A DNA stretch of 64,000 bases from Bacillus haynesii (GTDB lineage: Bacteria; Bacillota; Bacilli; Bacillales; Bacillaceae): contig NZ_MRBL01000001.1 in assembly GCF_001969855.1 (NCBI RefSeq), forward strand, positions 186,001-250,000. Direction: 5' to 3'. This document shows, one piece after another, positions 27,410 through 35,980 of the stretch. The stretch's first letter is position 1; each line of letters starts with the position of its first letter. The notes beneath the pieces were generated by a model that was not told the DNA's origin, did no database searches, and saw only the letters and a list, made by a program, of their open reading frames with translations. The translations under genes were made by a program, and so were the position numbers.

Positions 27410-29125
27410 TTACGACTGATATTGTACACGATGAAGATTCGCGAAAATACCGCCGCGCGCAACCAGATCATCATGTGTTCCTTCTTCTGCGATTCCGTTT
27501 TCTGTCACGACCACAATCCGGTCGGCATTGCGGATCGTGGCAAGTCTGTGGGCAATGACAAGCGTCGTCCTGTCTTTTGCGAGCTCTGTCAAAGCGTTTT
27601 GAATCACTTGCTCCGTCTCTGTGTCAAGTGCTGATGTGGCTTCGTCCAATATGAGAATCGGCGGATTTTTAAGAAACATCCTGGCGATGGCGATCCTCTG
27701 CTTTTGGCCCCCTGACAGCTTCAGCCCCCTTTCGCCGACCTGGGTTTCATAACCGTCGGGGAGCGACTCGATCAGCTGTTCCAAATGCGCCATTTTGGCG
27801 GCCCGCTGAATTTCTTCATCTTTCGCATCCAGTTTTCCGTAGGCAATGTTTTCACGGAGCGTCCCCGTAAAAAGAAACACATCCTGCTGGACGATGCCGA
27901 TTTGCGAACGGAGAGAGCGTTTTGTCATATCGCGAATATCGATGCCGTCAATTGTGATGGCTCCGCCGTCTATATCGTAAAAACGCGGAATCAGCGAGCT
28001 GATCGTCGTTTTGCCCGCTCCCGACGGCCCGACAAAAGCGATCGTTTCTCCGGCTGTAATTGACAGATCGATGCCTTGCAGGACAGGTTTATGTTTCTCA
28101 TAGCCGAACGTCACATTCTTGAAGACGATGTTTCCTTCCAACGCCGGGACATCAATCGCATCTTTGCGGTCGACAATCTGCGGCTTTGTATCGATCAACT
28201 CCGTAAACCGCCTAAATCCTGCCATTCCTTTAGGATAAAGCTCCAAAATGGCGCTGATTTTATCAATCGGCTTAAACAACACGTTGACATAAAGAACAAA
28301 CCCGACGAATTCCCCGTATGACATATTCCCGGAAAAACTGAGCCAAGCTCCGAACACAAGCACTGCCAAAATCATCAGCCGCGTCATCAAAAAGGTTCCG
28401 GCAGTCGTGAAAGCCATCGTTTTGTAGCCTTTCAGCTTCGCCTTGCGGAACTTTTGATTGTTTTTTAAAAACCGGGAAATCTCAAAGCGCTCATTCGTAA
28501 AAGATTGAACGACGCGAACGCCTGAAACGCTGTCCTCAACCCTGGCGTTAACATCGGCGATTTCGCTGTACATCTGGCGCCAAGCGCGGTTCATTCTAAT
28601 ATTTGAATAAGTGATTAAGATAATCAATAACGGCACAAACAGAACAGCAACCAATGCAAGCTGCACATTAATCGTCAGCATAATCCAAAATGCACCTAAG
28701 AAGGTCATCACGGCGATGAACAAATCTTCCGGTCCGTGATGGGCCAGCTCTCCGATATCAAACAGATCATTTGTGATGCGACTGATGATATGTCCCGTTT
28801 TTGTATTGTCAAAGTAGCGGAAAGATTGGCGCTGTACATGTTGGAAAAGCTCCTGGCGCATATCTGTTTCGATGTTGATGCCGAGCTTATGCCCGAGATA
28901 ATTGACAATGTACTGCAGGCCTGTGCTGAGCAAGTAAATCAGTAAGAGGCCGATGCTTACCCAGACGATTTCAAGCCAGTCTCCCCCGGGAATCAGCGTA
29001 TCGATGAACCACTGAACGACTAGAGGAAAAGCCAGCTCCAGCAGGGCGACGATGATCGCGCTGCTGAAATCGATGAAGAACAGACGTTTATGAGGTTTAT
29101 AGTATGAAAAAAAGCGGCGTATCAT
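27410..29125 (-). CDS. ywjA: ABC-type exporter, half-transporter (YwjA-like)
   Basis: A 571-residue half-transporter: six membrane segments in about residues 15-300, followed by an ATPase with Walker A GPSGAGKTT, signature LSGGQKQR, Walker B ILILDEATSALD and a switch His in IAHRLAT. It acts as a homodimer to export a lipid-like or drug-like substrate. It best resembles B. subtilis YwjA by its N-terminus IRRFFSYYKPHKRLFF; the symbol is given with moderate certainty. The frame is open to 29185, but AAAGGAG points to ATG 29125, with a slightly long spacing of 13 nt. Confidence 0.9.
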   Translation of the reverse strand: MIRRFFSYYKPHKRLFFIDFSSAIIVALLELAFPLVVQWFIDTLIPGGDWLEIVWVSIGLLLIYLLSTGLQYIVNYLGHKLGINIETDMRQELFQHVQRQSFRYFDNTKTGHIISRITNDLFDIGELAHHGPEDLFIAVMTFLGAFWIMLTINVQLALVAVLFVPLLIILITYSNIRMNRAWRQMYSEIADVNARVEDSVSGVRVVQSFTNERFEISRFLKNNQKFRKAKLKGYKTMAFTTAGTFLMTRLMILAVLVFGAWLSFSGNMSYGEFVGFVLYVNVLFKPIDKISAILELYPKGMAGFRRFTELIDTKPQIVDRKDAIDVPALEGNIVFKNVTFGYEKHKPVLQGIDLSITAGETIAFVGPSGAGKTTISSLIPRFYDIDGGAITIDGIDIRDMTKRSLRSQIGIVQQDVFLFTGTLRENIAYGKLDAKDEEIQRAAKMAHLEQLIESLPDGYETQVGERGLKLSGGQKQRIAIARMFLKNPPILILDEATSALDTETEQVIQNALTELAKDRTTLVIAHRLATIRNADRIVVVTENGIAEEGTHDDLVARGGIFANLHRVQYQS

Positions 29126-29239
29126 AGGATGATGTGCACTCCTTTTGAAAATCTTTACGAGATTGATCGTATCACAGTTTGGCATCGGAAGTGCAAAAAT
29201 TTCGAAAAATAATTGAAAATTATTCTCAAGTAGACTGTT

Positions 29240-29899
29240 TTATAAAGGAATTCCCTCTTCTTTTGCTCCCTGTGCAACAAGCTTAGCGATTTCATTTGCC
29301 CCGAAGTCGCAAAAATGGGTGTCGTCCCTGGCTCCGTCCGGATAGTTGGGGTGTTCCCCCGGTTCAAGCCATAAAAACAGCTTTTTGGAAGCTTCCGGTC
29401 CTAGCGATTCAAGCAATTGACGGCTTTTGGAGGCAAGATCGATGAGCGGCACCCGAAGCTCTTCCGCAAGCTGTATCATCGCATCAGGATAGTCGCCGTG
29501 GGTATTTTTGATCCGGCCATCGCTTTCAAATGATCTTCTCTGGACCGGTGTAATGAGGACCGGATTGGCTTTCTTTAACCGGGCGTCATCTATGTACCGG
29601 CGCAAATGCTGCTTGTAAGTTGTGTATGGCTCTGTATAGCGATCATCCGGTTTTTGGTCGTTATGACCGAACTGGACAAACAAGTAATCACCGCTTCGGA
29701 TCTGTGTCATGATTCGCTCCAGCCTGCCTTCTTCAATAAAGCTTCTTGAGCTTCTTCCTGATGCCGCTTCATTTCGGATCAAAACACCGGCGCTTAAAAA
29801 CGCGCCAATTTTCTGCCCCCAGCCTGCACGCGGTGCCCTATCCCCATCATAGTCGCAAACCGTTGAATCCCCGGCCAAAAACAACTGAATGTCCCGCAT
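29240..29899 (-). CDS. SGNH esterase, rhamnogalacturonan acetylesterase-like
   Basis: A 219-residue SGNH/GDSL hydrolase resembling RhgT/YesT, which removes acetyl groups from pectic rhamnogalacturonan. Blocks: GDST with the nucleophile Ser near residue 11, ASGRSSRSF, the GHND block, and DDTHFCDFGANE with the Asp-His pair. No signal peptide from the chosen start, like RhgT, so it is probably cytoplasmic. GGGGG is spaced for ATG 29899 (MRDIQLF); two further in-frame starts lie upstream. Confidence 0.85.
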   Translation of the reverse strand: MRDIQLFLAGDSTVCDYDGDRAPRAGWGQKIGAFLSAGVLIRNEAASGRSSRSFIEEGRLERIMTQIRSGDYLFVQFGHNDQKPDDRYTEPYTTYKQHLRRYIDDARLKKANPVLITPVQRRSFESDGRIKNTHGDYPDAMIQLAEELRVPLIDLASKSRQLLESLGPEASKKLFLWLEPGEHPNYPDGARDDTHFCDFGANEIAKLVAQGAKEEGIPL

Positions 29900-30075
29900 C
29901 ATCCATCCCCCTAATCCCTTTTTATTTATATTAAAACGCCCCTCAAGGAACCGCAATGCGATATACATAATTAACCATTTTGTTCTCTATACGACTCCTT
30001 TTTATAAAAAATGGCCGACAATTGACAGAAAACTATCAATTTGCACTAATTTTTTTTAGGAATTTATCTAAAAAT

Positions 30076-30105
30076 ATTTACTTGGATGGTAAATGGTGAT
30101 AGATT
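30076..30105 (+). promoter_or_regulatory. Promoter and palindrome of secreted paralogue 1
   Basis: Palindrome ATTTAC-N7-GTAAAT (30076-30094) overlaps a -35-like TTTACT (30077-30082). After a 17-nt spacer comes TAGATT (30100-30105). The same arrangement precedes the second paralogue. Confidence 0.6.
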
Positions 30106-30218
30106 AAGTAAACAAGAAAAGGAATATAGTTGATCGCGATCTCGTTTCTACCTTTTCTTGAAAATAATAGGACGTCCTCTACTTTAACTTTAACATTGCA
30201 TTTAGGAGGAACTTATCG

Positions 30219-30803
30219 ATGCTTAAACGAAAATTCATTCGCAAAATCAGTGTTGGTCTATTAGCTTCTGCAGCATTGTTTTCATTTATCATTCCTACCC
30301 AAGGGGCAAATGCTCAAGAGGTGAAAACAAATCATTTTAGAGGACCGATCTTTTGTCCGCCGCCATTCAAGCCGTCACCTAAGCCGCAGCCGCCTCAAAA
30401 ACCGCAGCCGGATAATCCGCAATCGGATAACCCGACTCAGAAGCCTGTGCTTGAGGCAAAAACCATTAACAGCAATAAAGAGTGGTCAACTTCAGACATC
30501 GAAATCACTTATAGACCAAACTCTTTTGTCGGTTCAAGCTATGTTGAATTTCATTTCCCGTACCGCTTTCATGCAAGCACAAGAGATACACTAAATGGAA
30601 AAACGCTTGACTATACACAAATTTTAAATGACGGACAAACGGTCCGTGTTCCTGTCTATGCTTTAAGCTCTTCTGAGTTCAAACTAGTCATGGTTCGGAA
30701 AACGCTGCCAAATGCAGGCACTCACAGAATTACTGCTGAACTGCAGCAAAATGGAAAAAACATTAACCATGCTGAAACAACTTTGGAGATTGTTCCTCGT
30801 TAA
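30219..30803 (+). CDS. Secreted protein of unknown function, paralogue 1 (Pro-rich linker)
   Basis: A 194-residue protein with a Sec signal peptide (residues 1-32, MLKRKFIRKISVG and ending GANA before QEV). It is followed by a Pro-rich linker of PKPQPPQKPQ type (about 44-75) and a C-terminal domain of about 115 residues rich in beta-type sequence. That domain includes NKEWSTSDIEITY, SYVEFHFPYRFH and QTVRVPVYALSS, and ends in VPR. It is nearly the same as the C-domain of the next gene, so the pair arose by tandem duplication and the linker was gained or lost. Function unknown; an extracellular or wall-bound binding domain is a guess. AGGAGG is spaced 9 nt from ATG 30219. Confidence 0.85.
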   Translation: MLKRKFIRKISVGLLASAALFSFIIPTQGANAQEVKTNHFRGPIFCPPPFKPSPKPQPPQKPQPDNPQSDNPTQKPVLEAKTINSNKEWSTSDIEITYRPNSFVGSSYVEFHFPYRFHASTRDTLNGKTLDYTQILNDGQTVRVPVYALSSSEFKLVMVRKTLPNAGTHRITAELQQNGKNINHAETTLEIVPR

Positions 30804-30834
30804 ATCAATATTCGGCCTGCCGGCATGAATGTGT

Positions 30835-30860
30835 CGGCAGCCGTTCTGCCGTATTTTTCT
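30835..30860 (+). terminator. Terminator after secreted paralogue 1
   Basis: CGGCAG (30835-30840), loop CCGTT, CTGCCG (30846-30851), then TATTTTTCTTT. A second CTGCCG at 30817-30822 could pair with the same CGGCAG, giving two mutually exclusive hairpins. Confidence 0.65.
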
Positions 30861-30909
30861 TTACATATCATGCATTTTTTAAAAGTTTTTAGAATTTTCC
30901 TCAAAAAAT

Positions 30910-30939
30910 ATTTACTTGATTGGTAAATGGTGATAGATT
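30910..30939 (+). promoter_or_regulatory. Promoter and palindrome of secreted paralogue 2
   Basis: ATTTAC-N7-GTAAAT (30910-30928) overlapping TTTACT, 17-nt spacer, TAGATT (30934-30939). It is a near-copy of the element at 30076, including the downstream AGGAAAAGGAATATAGT. Confidence 0.6.
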
Positions 30940-31030
30940 GATGGGGCAGGAAAAGGAATATAGTAGATTATGAACTTATTTTTTCCTTTTTCATCATTTT
31001 TTAAAAACATTCATTGGGAGGGGTAAGTAC

Positions 31031-31504
31031 ATGTTAAAACGTAAATTTATCGGTAAAATGGGAGTCGGCCTATTAACTTCAGCAGCATTGTTTTCTTTCA
31101 TTCTTCCGACAGAGGAAGCGAGCGCCACTTTTTACAGAAACGCTCCGACGCTGCATGTCGAAACGGTTGACAGCAACAAAGAGTGGACAACTTCAGATAT
31201 TGAAGTCACTTACAAACCGAACTCTTTTGTCGGTTCAAGCTATGTTGAATTTAACTTCCCATACCGCTTCCATGCGAATACGAGAGATTCGCTGAACGGC
31301 AGAACACTGAGCTATACACAGATTTTAAATGACGGGCAAACGGTCAGAGTGCCGGTTTACGCTTTCAGTTCTTCTGAGTTCAAACTGGTCATGGTTCGGA
31401 AAACGCTGCCAAACGCGGGCACTCACAGAATCACCGCAGAGCTACAAAAGTTCGGACGAAACTATAACCACGCTGAAACTACAGTTGATATCCTGCCACG
31501 CTAA
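31031..31504 (+). CDS. Secreted protein of unknown function, paralogue 2
   Basis: A 157-residue paralogue of the preceding gene with the same signal peptide type (MLKRKFIGKMGVG, cleavage expected after EEASA). The same C-terminal domain of about 115 residues is present (NKEWTTSDIEVTY, SYVEFNFPYRFH, QTVRVPVYAFSS, ending LPR). It lacks the Pro-rich linker. Most differences between the two domains are conservative, which suggests both copies are under selection. GGGAGGGG lies before ATG 31031. A strong terminator follows. No known family recognised. Confidence 0.85.
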   Translation: MLKRKFIGKMGVGLLTSAALFSFILPTEEASATFYRNAPTLHVETVDSNKEWTTSDIEVTYKPNSFVGSSYVEFNFPYRFHANTRDSLNGRTLSYTQILNDGQTVRVPVYAFSSSEFKLVMVRKTLPNAGTHRITAELQKFGRNYNHAETTVDILPR

Positions 31505-31513
31505 AAACTTTTC

Positions 31514-31547
31514 AGCCTGCCGGCAAAAGAGCCGGCAGGCTTTTTTT
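31514..31547. terminator. Strong bidirectional terminator
   Basis: 11-bp perfect stem AGCCTGCCGGC (31514-31524) / GCCGGCAGGCT (31531-31541), loop AAAAGA, then a run of T. It lies between converging genes. Confidence 0.92.
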
Positions 31548-32775
31548 ATTTAAGCGCTGCCCGCCGAACCAGCATGTTAAAACAAGCGAGCGCGCTGATA
31601 TTGCAAAACAGAATGACGACTGCCATCGGCAAAGCTGTATGGCTTCCGGCAATACCGACGAGCGGCGCCGCTGCAGCTCCTAAAATAAACGGAAGCAGCC
31701 CTAAAAGCGCAGATGCGCTCCCAGCCGATTTTCCCTGGCTCTGCATGGCCAAGGAACCGCTGGTCGTCGTCACAATTCCGATGCAGGAAACCACGACAAA
31801 CAGCGGGATTAAAATAAGAATCAGCGGAGCTTTAAAAAAGACAGAAACAAATAAAACAACGCTTGCGGTAAAGGACAGCAGCAAACCGCTCCGCAAAAGG
31901 GATGCTTCGCCGAACCGGCCGGCAAGCCTGCCCGTAATCTGAGCTGCGATAATAATGCCCAGGCCGTTTAATGCGAAACAAAAACTAAAGGCTTGAGCCG
32001 ACAATTTGTAAATGTCCTGCAAAACAAACGGAGAGGCGGATATATAGCCGAACATCCCCGCTACGATCAGCCCTTGCGCCAAGGCGTATCCCATAAATGT
32101 ACGCTGGCCGAAGAGCCTTCCAAATGATACAAACGTCTCTTTGAATCCGCCTGCCGTGCGGTTTTCCGGAGACAGCGACTCTTTAACCCCGAATATAACA
32201 GACAAAATCATCAGCAGGCCAAAAAGGCCGATGATGAAAAATACGCCGTTCCAAGTCGTCCATTTCATCAGCTGTCCGCCCGCTACCGGGGATATGATAG
32301 GCGCAATCCCGTTAACCAGCATCAAGAGCGAAAAGAACTTTGTCAATTCTGTACCAGAATATAGATCACGGGCAATCGCGCGTGATATGACAATCCCGCC
32401 TGCGCCTGCTGCACCTTGAATAAAGCGCATCGCAATCAAGACCCATACAGAGGATGTCATAGCACATAAAAAAGAGGCCGCGGCAAAAACGAACAGCGAA
32501 ACGATCAGCGGGAGCCTTCTTCCAAGGACATCGCTGAAAGGGCCGATGACAATTTGCCCGATTGCCAGCCCCAGTAAACACGATGTTAAACTGAGCTGAA
32601 CGACGGAAGCATTCGTATGTAAATCAGATGCCATCTGTGGAAGGCCGGGCAAATATAAATCGATCACAACCGGACCGATTCCCGATAAAATACCCAATAT
32701 AACAGCGATCCATACCCTGTTTGGCTTAGCTTTCGACTGAGCCGCAAGATCTGCCTGACTGTTAAGCGTACTCAT
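31546..32775 (-). CDS. Bcr/CflA-family drug exporter
   Basis: A 409-residue MFS protein of the Bcr/CflA group with twelve membrane segments; it probably expels drugs or other small molecules using the proton gradient. Family marks: VIDLYLPGLPQMASDL after the first helix, the A-type loop GPFSDVLGRRLPL, and the FIQGAAGAGGIVISRAIARDLY stretch. AAAAAAGGAGTG lies before ATG 32775. No regulator is adjacent. Transcribed alone, just after the terminator of the sigY operon. Confidence 0.9.
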   Translation of the reverse strand: MSTLNSQADLAAQSKAKPNRVWIAVILGILSGIGPVVIDLYLPGLPQMASDLHTNASVVQLSLTSCLLGLAIGQIVIGPFSDVLGRRLPLIVSLFVFAAASFLCAMTSSVWVLIAMRFIQGAAGAGGIVISRAIARDLYSGTELTKFFSLLMLVNGIAPIISPVAGGQLMKWTTWNGVFFIIGLFGLLMILSVIFGVKESLSPENRTAGGFKETFVSFGRLFGQRTFMGYALAQGLIVAGMFGYISASPFVLQDIYKLSAQAFSFCFALNGLGIIIAAQITGRLAGRFGEASLLRSGLLLSFTASVVLFVSVFFKAPLILILIPLFVVVSCIGIVTTTSGSLAMQSQGKSAGSASALLGLLPFILGAAAAPLVGIAGSHTALPMAVVILFCNISALACFNMLVRRAALK

Positions 32776-32862
32776 TGGATCACTCCTTTTTTATATTTTT
32801 TAAATACGCCCTCGAAACCTTCCAATGTATTGTATACCTTAAGTTATGAAGATGACAATCAG

Positions 32863-32881
32863 AAAAACCGGGCGAGCCCGG
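32863..32881 (-). terminator. Terminator of the sigY operon
   Basis: CCGGGCGAGCCCGG palindromic stem followed on the minus strand by TTTTT, ending just past yxlG. Confidence 0.75.
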
Positions 32882-32885
32882 CTGA

Positions 32886-33662
32886 TTAGTAAGATTCATA
32901 TCTTTTAAATACAAAAACGGTGCACATGAACAAAAGAAGCACAATTCCCGAAGACGAAAACACCATCCAGCCGAAAGCATGGTCCCATGAACCGTGCATG
33001 ATAAAATAGCCAGCCTGGCTTTTCGCCTTATCTGGCATCCATTCGGTAAAACGGGGAAATAAGGAACCAGCCAGTGAAACGAAGGCGATAAAACTGATGC
33101 TCATGCCGGCAATCCCTCCGATATGGCGAAACAGGGCACCGAAAAACATCGTGACCGACATGACAAATACAATCCATATACTGTACACGAATAAACTAAA
33201 TAAAAACCGGTCAATTTCAACCTTGCCGAATAGAAGGTTTGTATAATAGAAAGCCAAACCGTAGCTCACAGCAAACGAAACCAATACGAGCAGCACCTGC
33301 TGAAGCCACTTGCTGCCGATATACTGCAGCGGGCTGACAGGTCTCGCCATCACCAATGAAAGGGCTCCTTGGTTTCGTTCGTGGGCAATGCTGCCCATCA
33401 CACTGAAAACGAAAATTGCCGTACCAACCGTGCCGAACTGGGACAAGGTGCTCGCCATTACCTCTTCACCTCTGGGCCTTGGTATGTCGATCACGGCTCC
33501 CTCAGGCAAATTCCCGGCCATATCGATAATTTGGGGCATATAATACAGGCTGAGCGGCTGAATCAAGCCCAGAAGGATCAAAATGACAGGCAACCAAAGC
33601 AGTTTTCCGTCCCTCCAGCTCTCCGTCCATTCTTTTTGAAATAACATAAAAAATGAATTCAT
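32886..33662 (-). CDS. yxlG: ABC-2 type permease YxlG
   Basis: A 258-residue membrane component with about six membrane segments and the ABC-2 pattern (FFMLFQKEWTESWRDGK at the N-terminus, NQGALSLVMARPVSPLQYIGSKW). It pairs with the ATPase YxlF, which its gene overlaps by 4 nt. In B. subtilis YxlF and YxlG form a putative transporter within the sigY operon; substrate unknown. Length equals the known protein. Confidence 0.9.
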   Translation of the reverse strand: MNSFFMLFQKEWTESWRDGKLLWLPVILILLGLIQPLSLYYMPQIIDMAGNLPEGAVIDIPRPRGEEVMASTLSQFGTVGTAIFVFSVMGSIAHERNQGALSLVMARPVSPLQYIGSKWLQQVLLVLVSFAVSYGLAFYYTNLLFGKVEIDRFLFSLFVYSIWIVFVMSVTMFFGALFRHIGGIAGMSISFIAFVSLAGSLFPRFTEWMPDKAKSQAGYFIMHGSWDHAFGWMVFSSSGIVLLLFMCTVFVFKRYESY

Positions 33663-34546
33663 AGCCCGATCACCTTCAAATACATATCTTCCAAGGACAT
33701 CGTTTTTTGTTCAAAACGAACAATCGATACTTGTCTGCTCAAGCATTCAGCCAGCAGTCGGCGGCTGTCAGACCGATCTGTTAAATAAAATTCAGCTTGT
33801 GAAGGCTTATGATACACGACTTTGCTGACATAAGGCAGGTGTTCCAGCCATCCTTCAAGGCTTTCATCAGCTGTCAGGATATAAGATGGCTTTAAATGCC
33901 GGTTCTTCAATCTGTGAAGCGGACCAGACCATTTGACAGTCCCTTCTTTCAGCATGATCACTTGATCGCACACCTCTTCAGCATCATGCAGCACATGAGT
34001 CGAAAATAGGATTGTCATCTTCTTTTTTAAATCCTTCATCATATCAAGCACTTCGCGCCGCCCCGCCGGATCCAGCGCGGAAACAGGTTCATCCAAAATC
34101 AACAGCCTCGGCTCATGAACCAAAGCCTGCGCCAGCCCGAGCCTTTGCTTCATCCCTCCTGAAAAACCGCCGATTTTCCGGTCTTCTTCCTTTTCCAGGC
34201 CGACATAGCGCAAAGCGGTTCGACTCTTTTCCAGGGCTTCACGGCGTTTCATTTTGGACAGCCTTGCAGCGAAAACCATATATTCTAAAGCTGTCATCCA
34301 TGAAAAAAACGCAGGATGCTGAGGCAAATATCCGATTTCCAGCCTGTCTATCGATTCCTCCCCCAAAAAGCGGATGCGTCCTGATGTAGGGGCCAATAAA
34401 CCGGAAAGCATTTGCAATGTCGTCGTTTTTCCCGCTCCGTTCGGCCCGAGAAGGGCAGCGCATTGCTGATATTCAAGGTCAAAGCTGACATTTTGGACAG
34501 CTTGGTGCTGCTGATACGTTTTTGTTAAGCCATTGACGGACAGCAT
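33659..34546 (-). CDS. yxlF: ABC transporter ATPase YxlF
   Basis: A 295-residue ATPase: Walker A GPNGAGKTTT (about 34-43), signature FSGGMKQRLGLAQAL, Walker B LLILDEPVSALDP, switch FSTHVLHD. A C-terminal extension of about 80 residues follows. ATG 34546 is preferred to the GTG one codon earlier because AGGAGG is better spaced; this gives the length of B. subtilis YxlF. It overlaps yxlE and yxlG. Confidence 0.92.
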   Translation of the reverse strand: MLSVNGLTKTYQQHQAVQNVSFDLEYQQCAALLGPNGAGKTTTLQMLSGLLAPTSGRIRFLGEESIDRLEIGYLPQHPAFFSWMTALEYMVFAARLSKMKRREALEKSRTALRYVGLEKEEDRKIGGFSGGMKQRLGLAQALVHEPRLLILDEPVSALDPAGRREVLDMMKDLKKKMTILFSTHVLHDAEEVCDQVIMLKEGTVKWSGPLHRLKNRHLKPSYILTADESLEGWLEHLPYVSKVVYHKPSQAEFYLTDRSDSRRLLAECLSRQVSIVRFEQKTMSLEDMYLKVIGL

Positions 34547-34758
34547 CACACCCGCCTCCTCTCATATGTTTTTTTACCGATGATAAAGTAAGAGACGGGA
34601 CCGACAAAACTGATCCCTAAAATGATCAACATCCACATCCACTTTGGGCCATTTGTTTTCCCCTGTTTGATGCAACTGACCAAGGCCGACACCGCTAAAA
34701 TGAAATACAGCACAATGAAAGGAGCGAGCAGCGCCCAAGGTATATCTGCTTCAGTCAT
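34546..34758 (-). CDS. yxlE: YxlE, small membrane protein of the sigY operon
   Basis: A 70-residue protein with two membrane segments and the short phospholipase-D-nuclease N-terminal motif (KWMWMLIILGISFVGPVSYF). In B. subtilis YxlD and YxlE take part in negative control of SigY; the same job is inferred. Overlaps yxlD by 4 nt and shares its terminal bases with yxlF. Confidence 0.88.
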   Translation of the reverse strand: MTEADIPWALLAPFIVLYFILAVSALVSCIKQGKTNGPKWMWMLIILGISFVGPVSYFIIGKKTYERRRV

Positions 34759-34973
34759 GATGACGGCCTCCTTTTCTTATGAAACGGCCTTACAACAAAT
34801 AAATAATAGAATAATAAAGGCATCGGTGTTTGGATCAAGCCCCATATTCCCCAGAACCACGCATTGGCTCCCTTTTTCTTCGCATGAAGAAACAGAAAGA
34901 TACTCTGCGCAAATAAAAGCGGCGAAATGCAAAGCAGCAGCAGCAGTTTTTCCTGAGTCATGTCAAGATTCAT
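34755..34973 (-). CDS. yxlD: YxlD, small membrane protein of the sigY operon
   Basis: A 72-residue protein with two membrane segments (about 8-28 and 37-58) and a basic tail FHKKRRPSS. Named by position and size. It starts directly at the yxlC stop, so translation is coupled. In B. subtilis it is part of the anti-SigY control set. Confidence 0.85.
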   Translation of the reverse strand: MNLDMTQEKLLLLLCISPLLFAQSIFLFLHAKKKGANAWFWGIWGLIQTPMPLLFYYLFVVRPFHKKRRPSS

Positions 34974-35297
34974 TTAATCAGCCTCCCCGTCAGCCGTACG
35001 CCGCCTTTTTTCTATCAGTGCGAGCGCCGGCAGCAAGATAAGCGCCGCTCCCTGCACCATGATAAAAACAGCCGGTACTTGAATGGAAATCGTCAAGTAG
35101 GCTGATAAAATTACCAGCGCCATGACGATAAAACAAAGCAATTCCTTTTTGAGCGCCCGCTTGCGCTCTTGCTTAAACCGTGCTAAACGCTGATTCAGTT
35201 CAAATGCTTGAGGAACCGGCGGCACAAAGTTATCATCCATTCTTTTGAGTTCGCGTTTCAACTGTGTAACCGTTTCTTTTTCATCTCGATCATTCAC
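34974..35297 (-). CDS. yxlC: YxlC, anti-SigY factor
   Basis: A 107-residue protein with a charged N-terminal half ([17 protein letters not shown], helical) and two membrane segments (about residues 53-95). YxlC is the SigY-specific anti-sigma factor in B. subtilis. GTG 35297 is chosen: it overlaps the sigY stop as GTGA and AAGGAG is 8 nt upstream. An earlier in-frame GTG (35306) sits inside that ribosome site. Confidence 0.9.
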   Translation of the reverse strand: MNDRDEKETVTQLKRELKRMDDNFVPPVPQAFELNQRLARFKQERKRALKKELLCFIVMALVILSAYLTISIQVPAVFIMVQGAALILLPALALIEKRRRTADGEAD

Positions 35298-35827
35298 TGT
35301 CCCCACTCCTTTCGAATTTTCTTTAATCCATGATGCACGCGCGATTTGACGGTACCTTCTTTTATTTTCAGCATGTTGGCCACTTCAGGGTAAGTAAACC
35401 CGTAATAGTGCCTTAACAAGATTGGCATTCTGAACTCAGGCTCAAGAGCAGCAAAAAGCTCCAAGTATTCGCTCCATTCGTGGCCGTGAAGGGCAGACTT
35501 CCATTTCATTTTTCGCAAGGCTTCCTCCCCTGCTGCTTGCGTTTTACGGTTTTCGCGTTTTTTCCGGCGCTGATGGTCGATAAACAGCCGGGAAGCAATT
35601 GAAATCAGCCATGTCGAAAATTTCGCGTTGCCTTGAAACTGATGAAGGCTGACATACGCTTTCAGCATCGTTTCCTGGACCAAGTCCTCTGTGAGATCTG
35701 GGTTCAGCGTTAATTTCAGAACATATTGATATACAAAGGGGTAATGATGCTGAAACAGTATTGTAAAAGCCTCATCTTCCCCGTCTTTTGCCCGTATGAT
35801 CAGTTCTTTTTCATCTGCTTGATCCAC
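35294..35827 (-). CDS. sigY: ECF RNA polymerase sigma factor SigY
   Basis: A 177-residue group 4 sigma factor. Region 2 (about residues 10-85) includes [15 protein letters not shown] and [19 protein letters not shown]. Region 4 (about 120-175) includes [38 protein letters not shown]. The frame is open to 35920, but GTG 35827 ([10 protein letters not shown]) lies behind GAAAGGGGG and gives the B. subtilis SigY length. It heads the sigY-yxlCDEFG operon and has an excellent self-type promoter upstream. Confidence 0.93.
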   Translation of the reverse strand: MDQADEKELIIRAKDGEDEAFTILFQHHYPFVYQYVLKLTLNPDLTEDLVQETMLKAYVSLHQFQGNAKFSTWLISIASRLFIDHQRRKKRENRKTQAAGEEALRKMKWKSALHGHEWSEYLELFAALEPEFRMPILLRHYYGFTYPEVANMLKIKEGTVKSRVHHGLKKIRKEWGQ

Positions 35828-35864
35828 TAAAACGCCAACCCCCTTTCTTTTTGTCTCTGTATCT

Positions 35865-35892
35865 AGGACGATGGCTGCAAGCAAACCGTTCA
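35865..35892 (-). promoter_or_regulatory. Autoregulatory SigY promoter
   Basis: On the minus strand: -35 TGAACG (35887-35892), 16-nt spacer, -10 CGTCCT (35865-35870). TGAAC with CGTC is the known SigY pattern. Confidence 0.82.
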
Positions 35893-35980
35893 ATTCTATT
35901 TCAATAAGATAAAAAATCATCTTGTTTTCCGACCGGGGGTTATGATGTACTTGAATTTAAAGGGGTGTGAGTAAAAAGGG

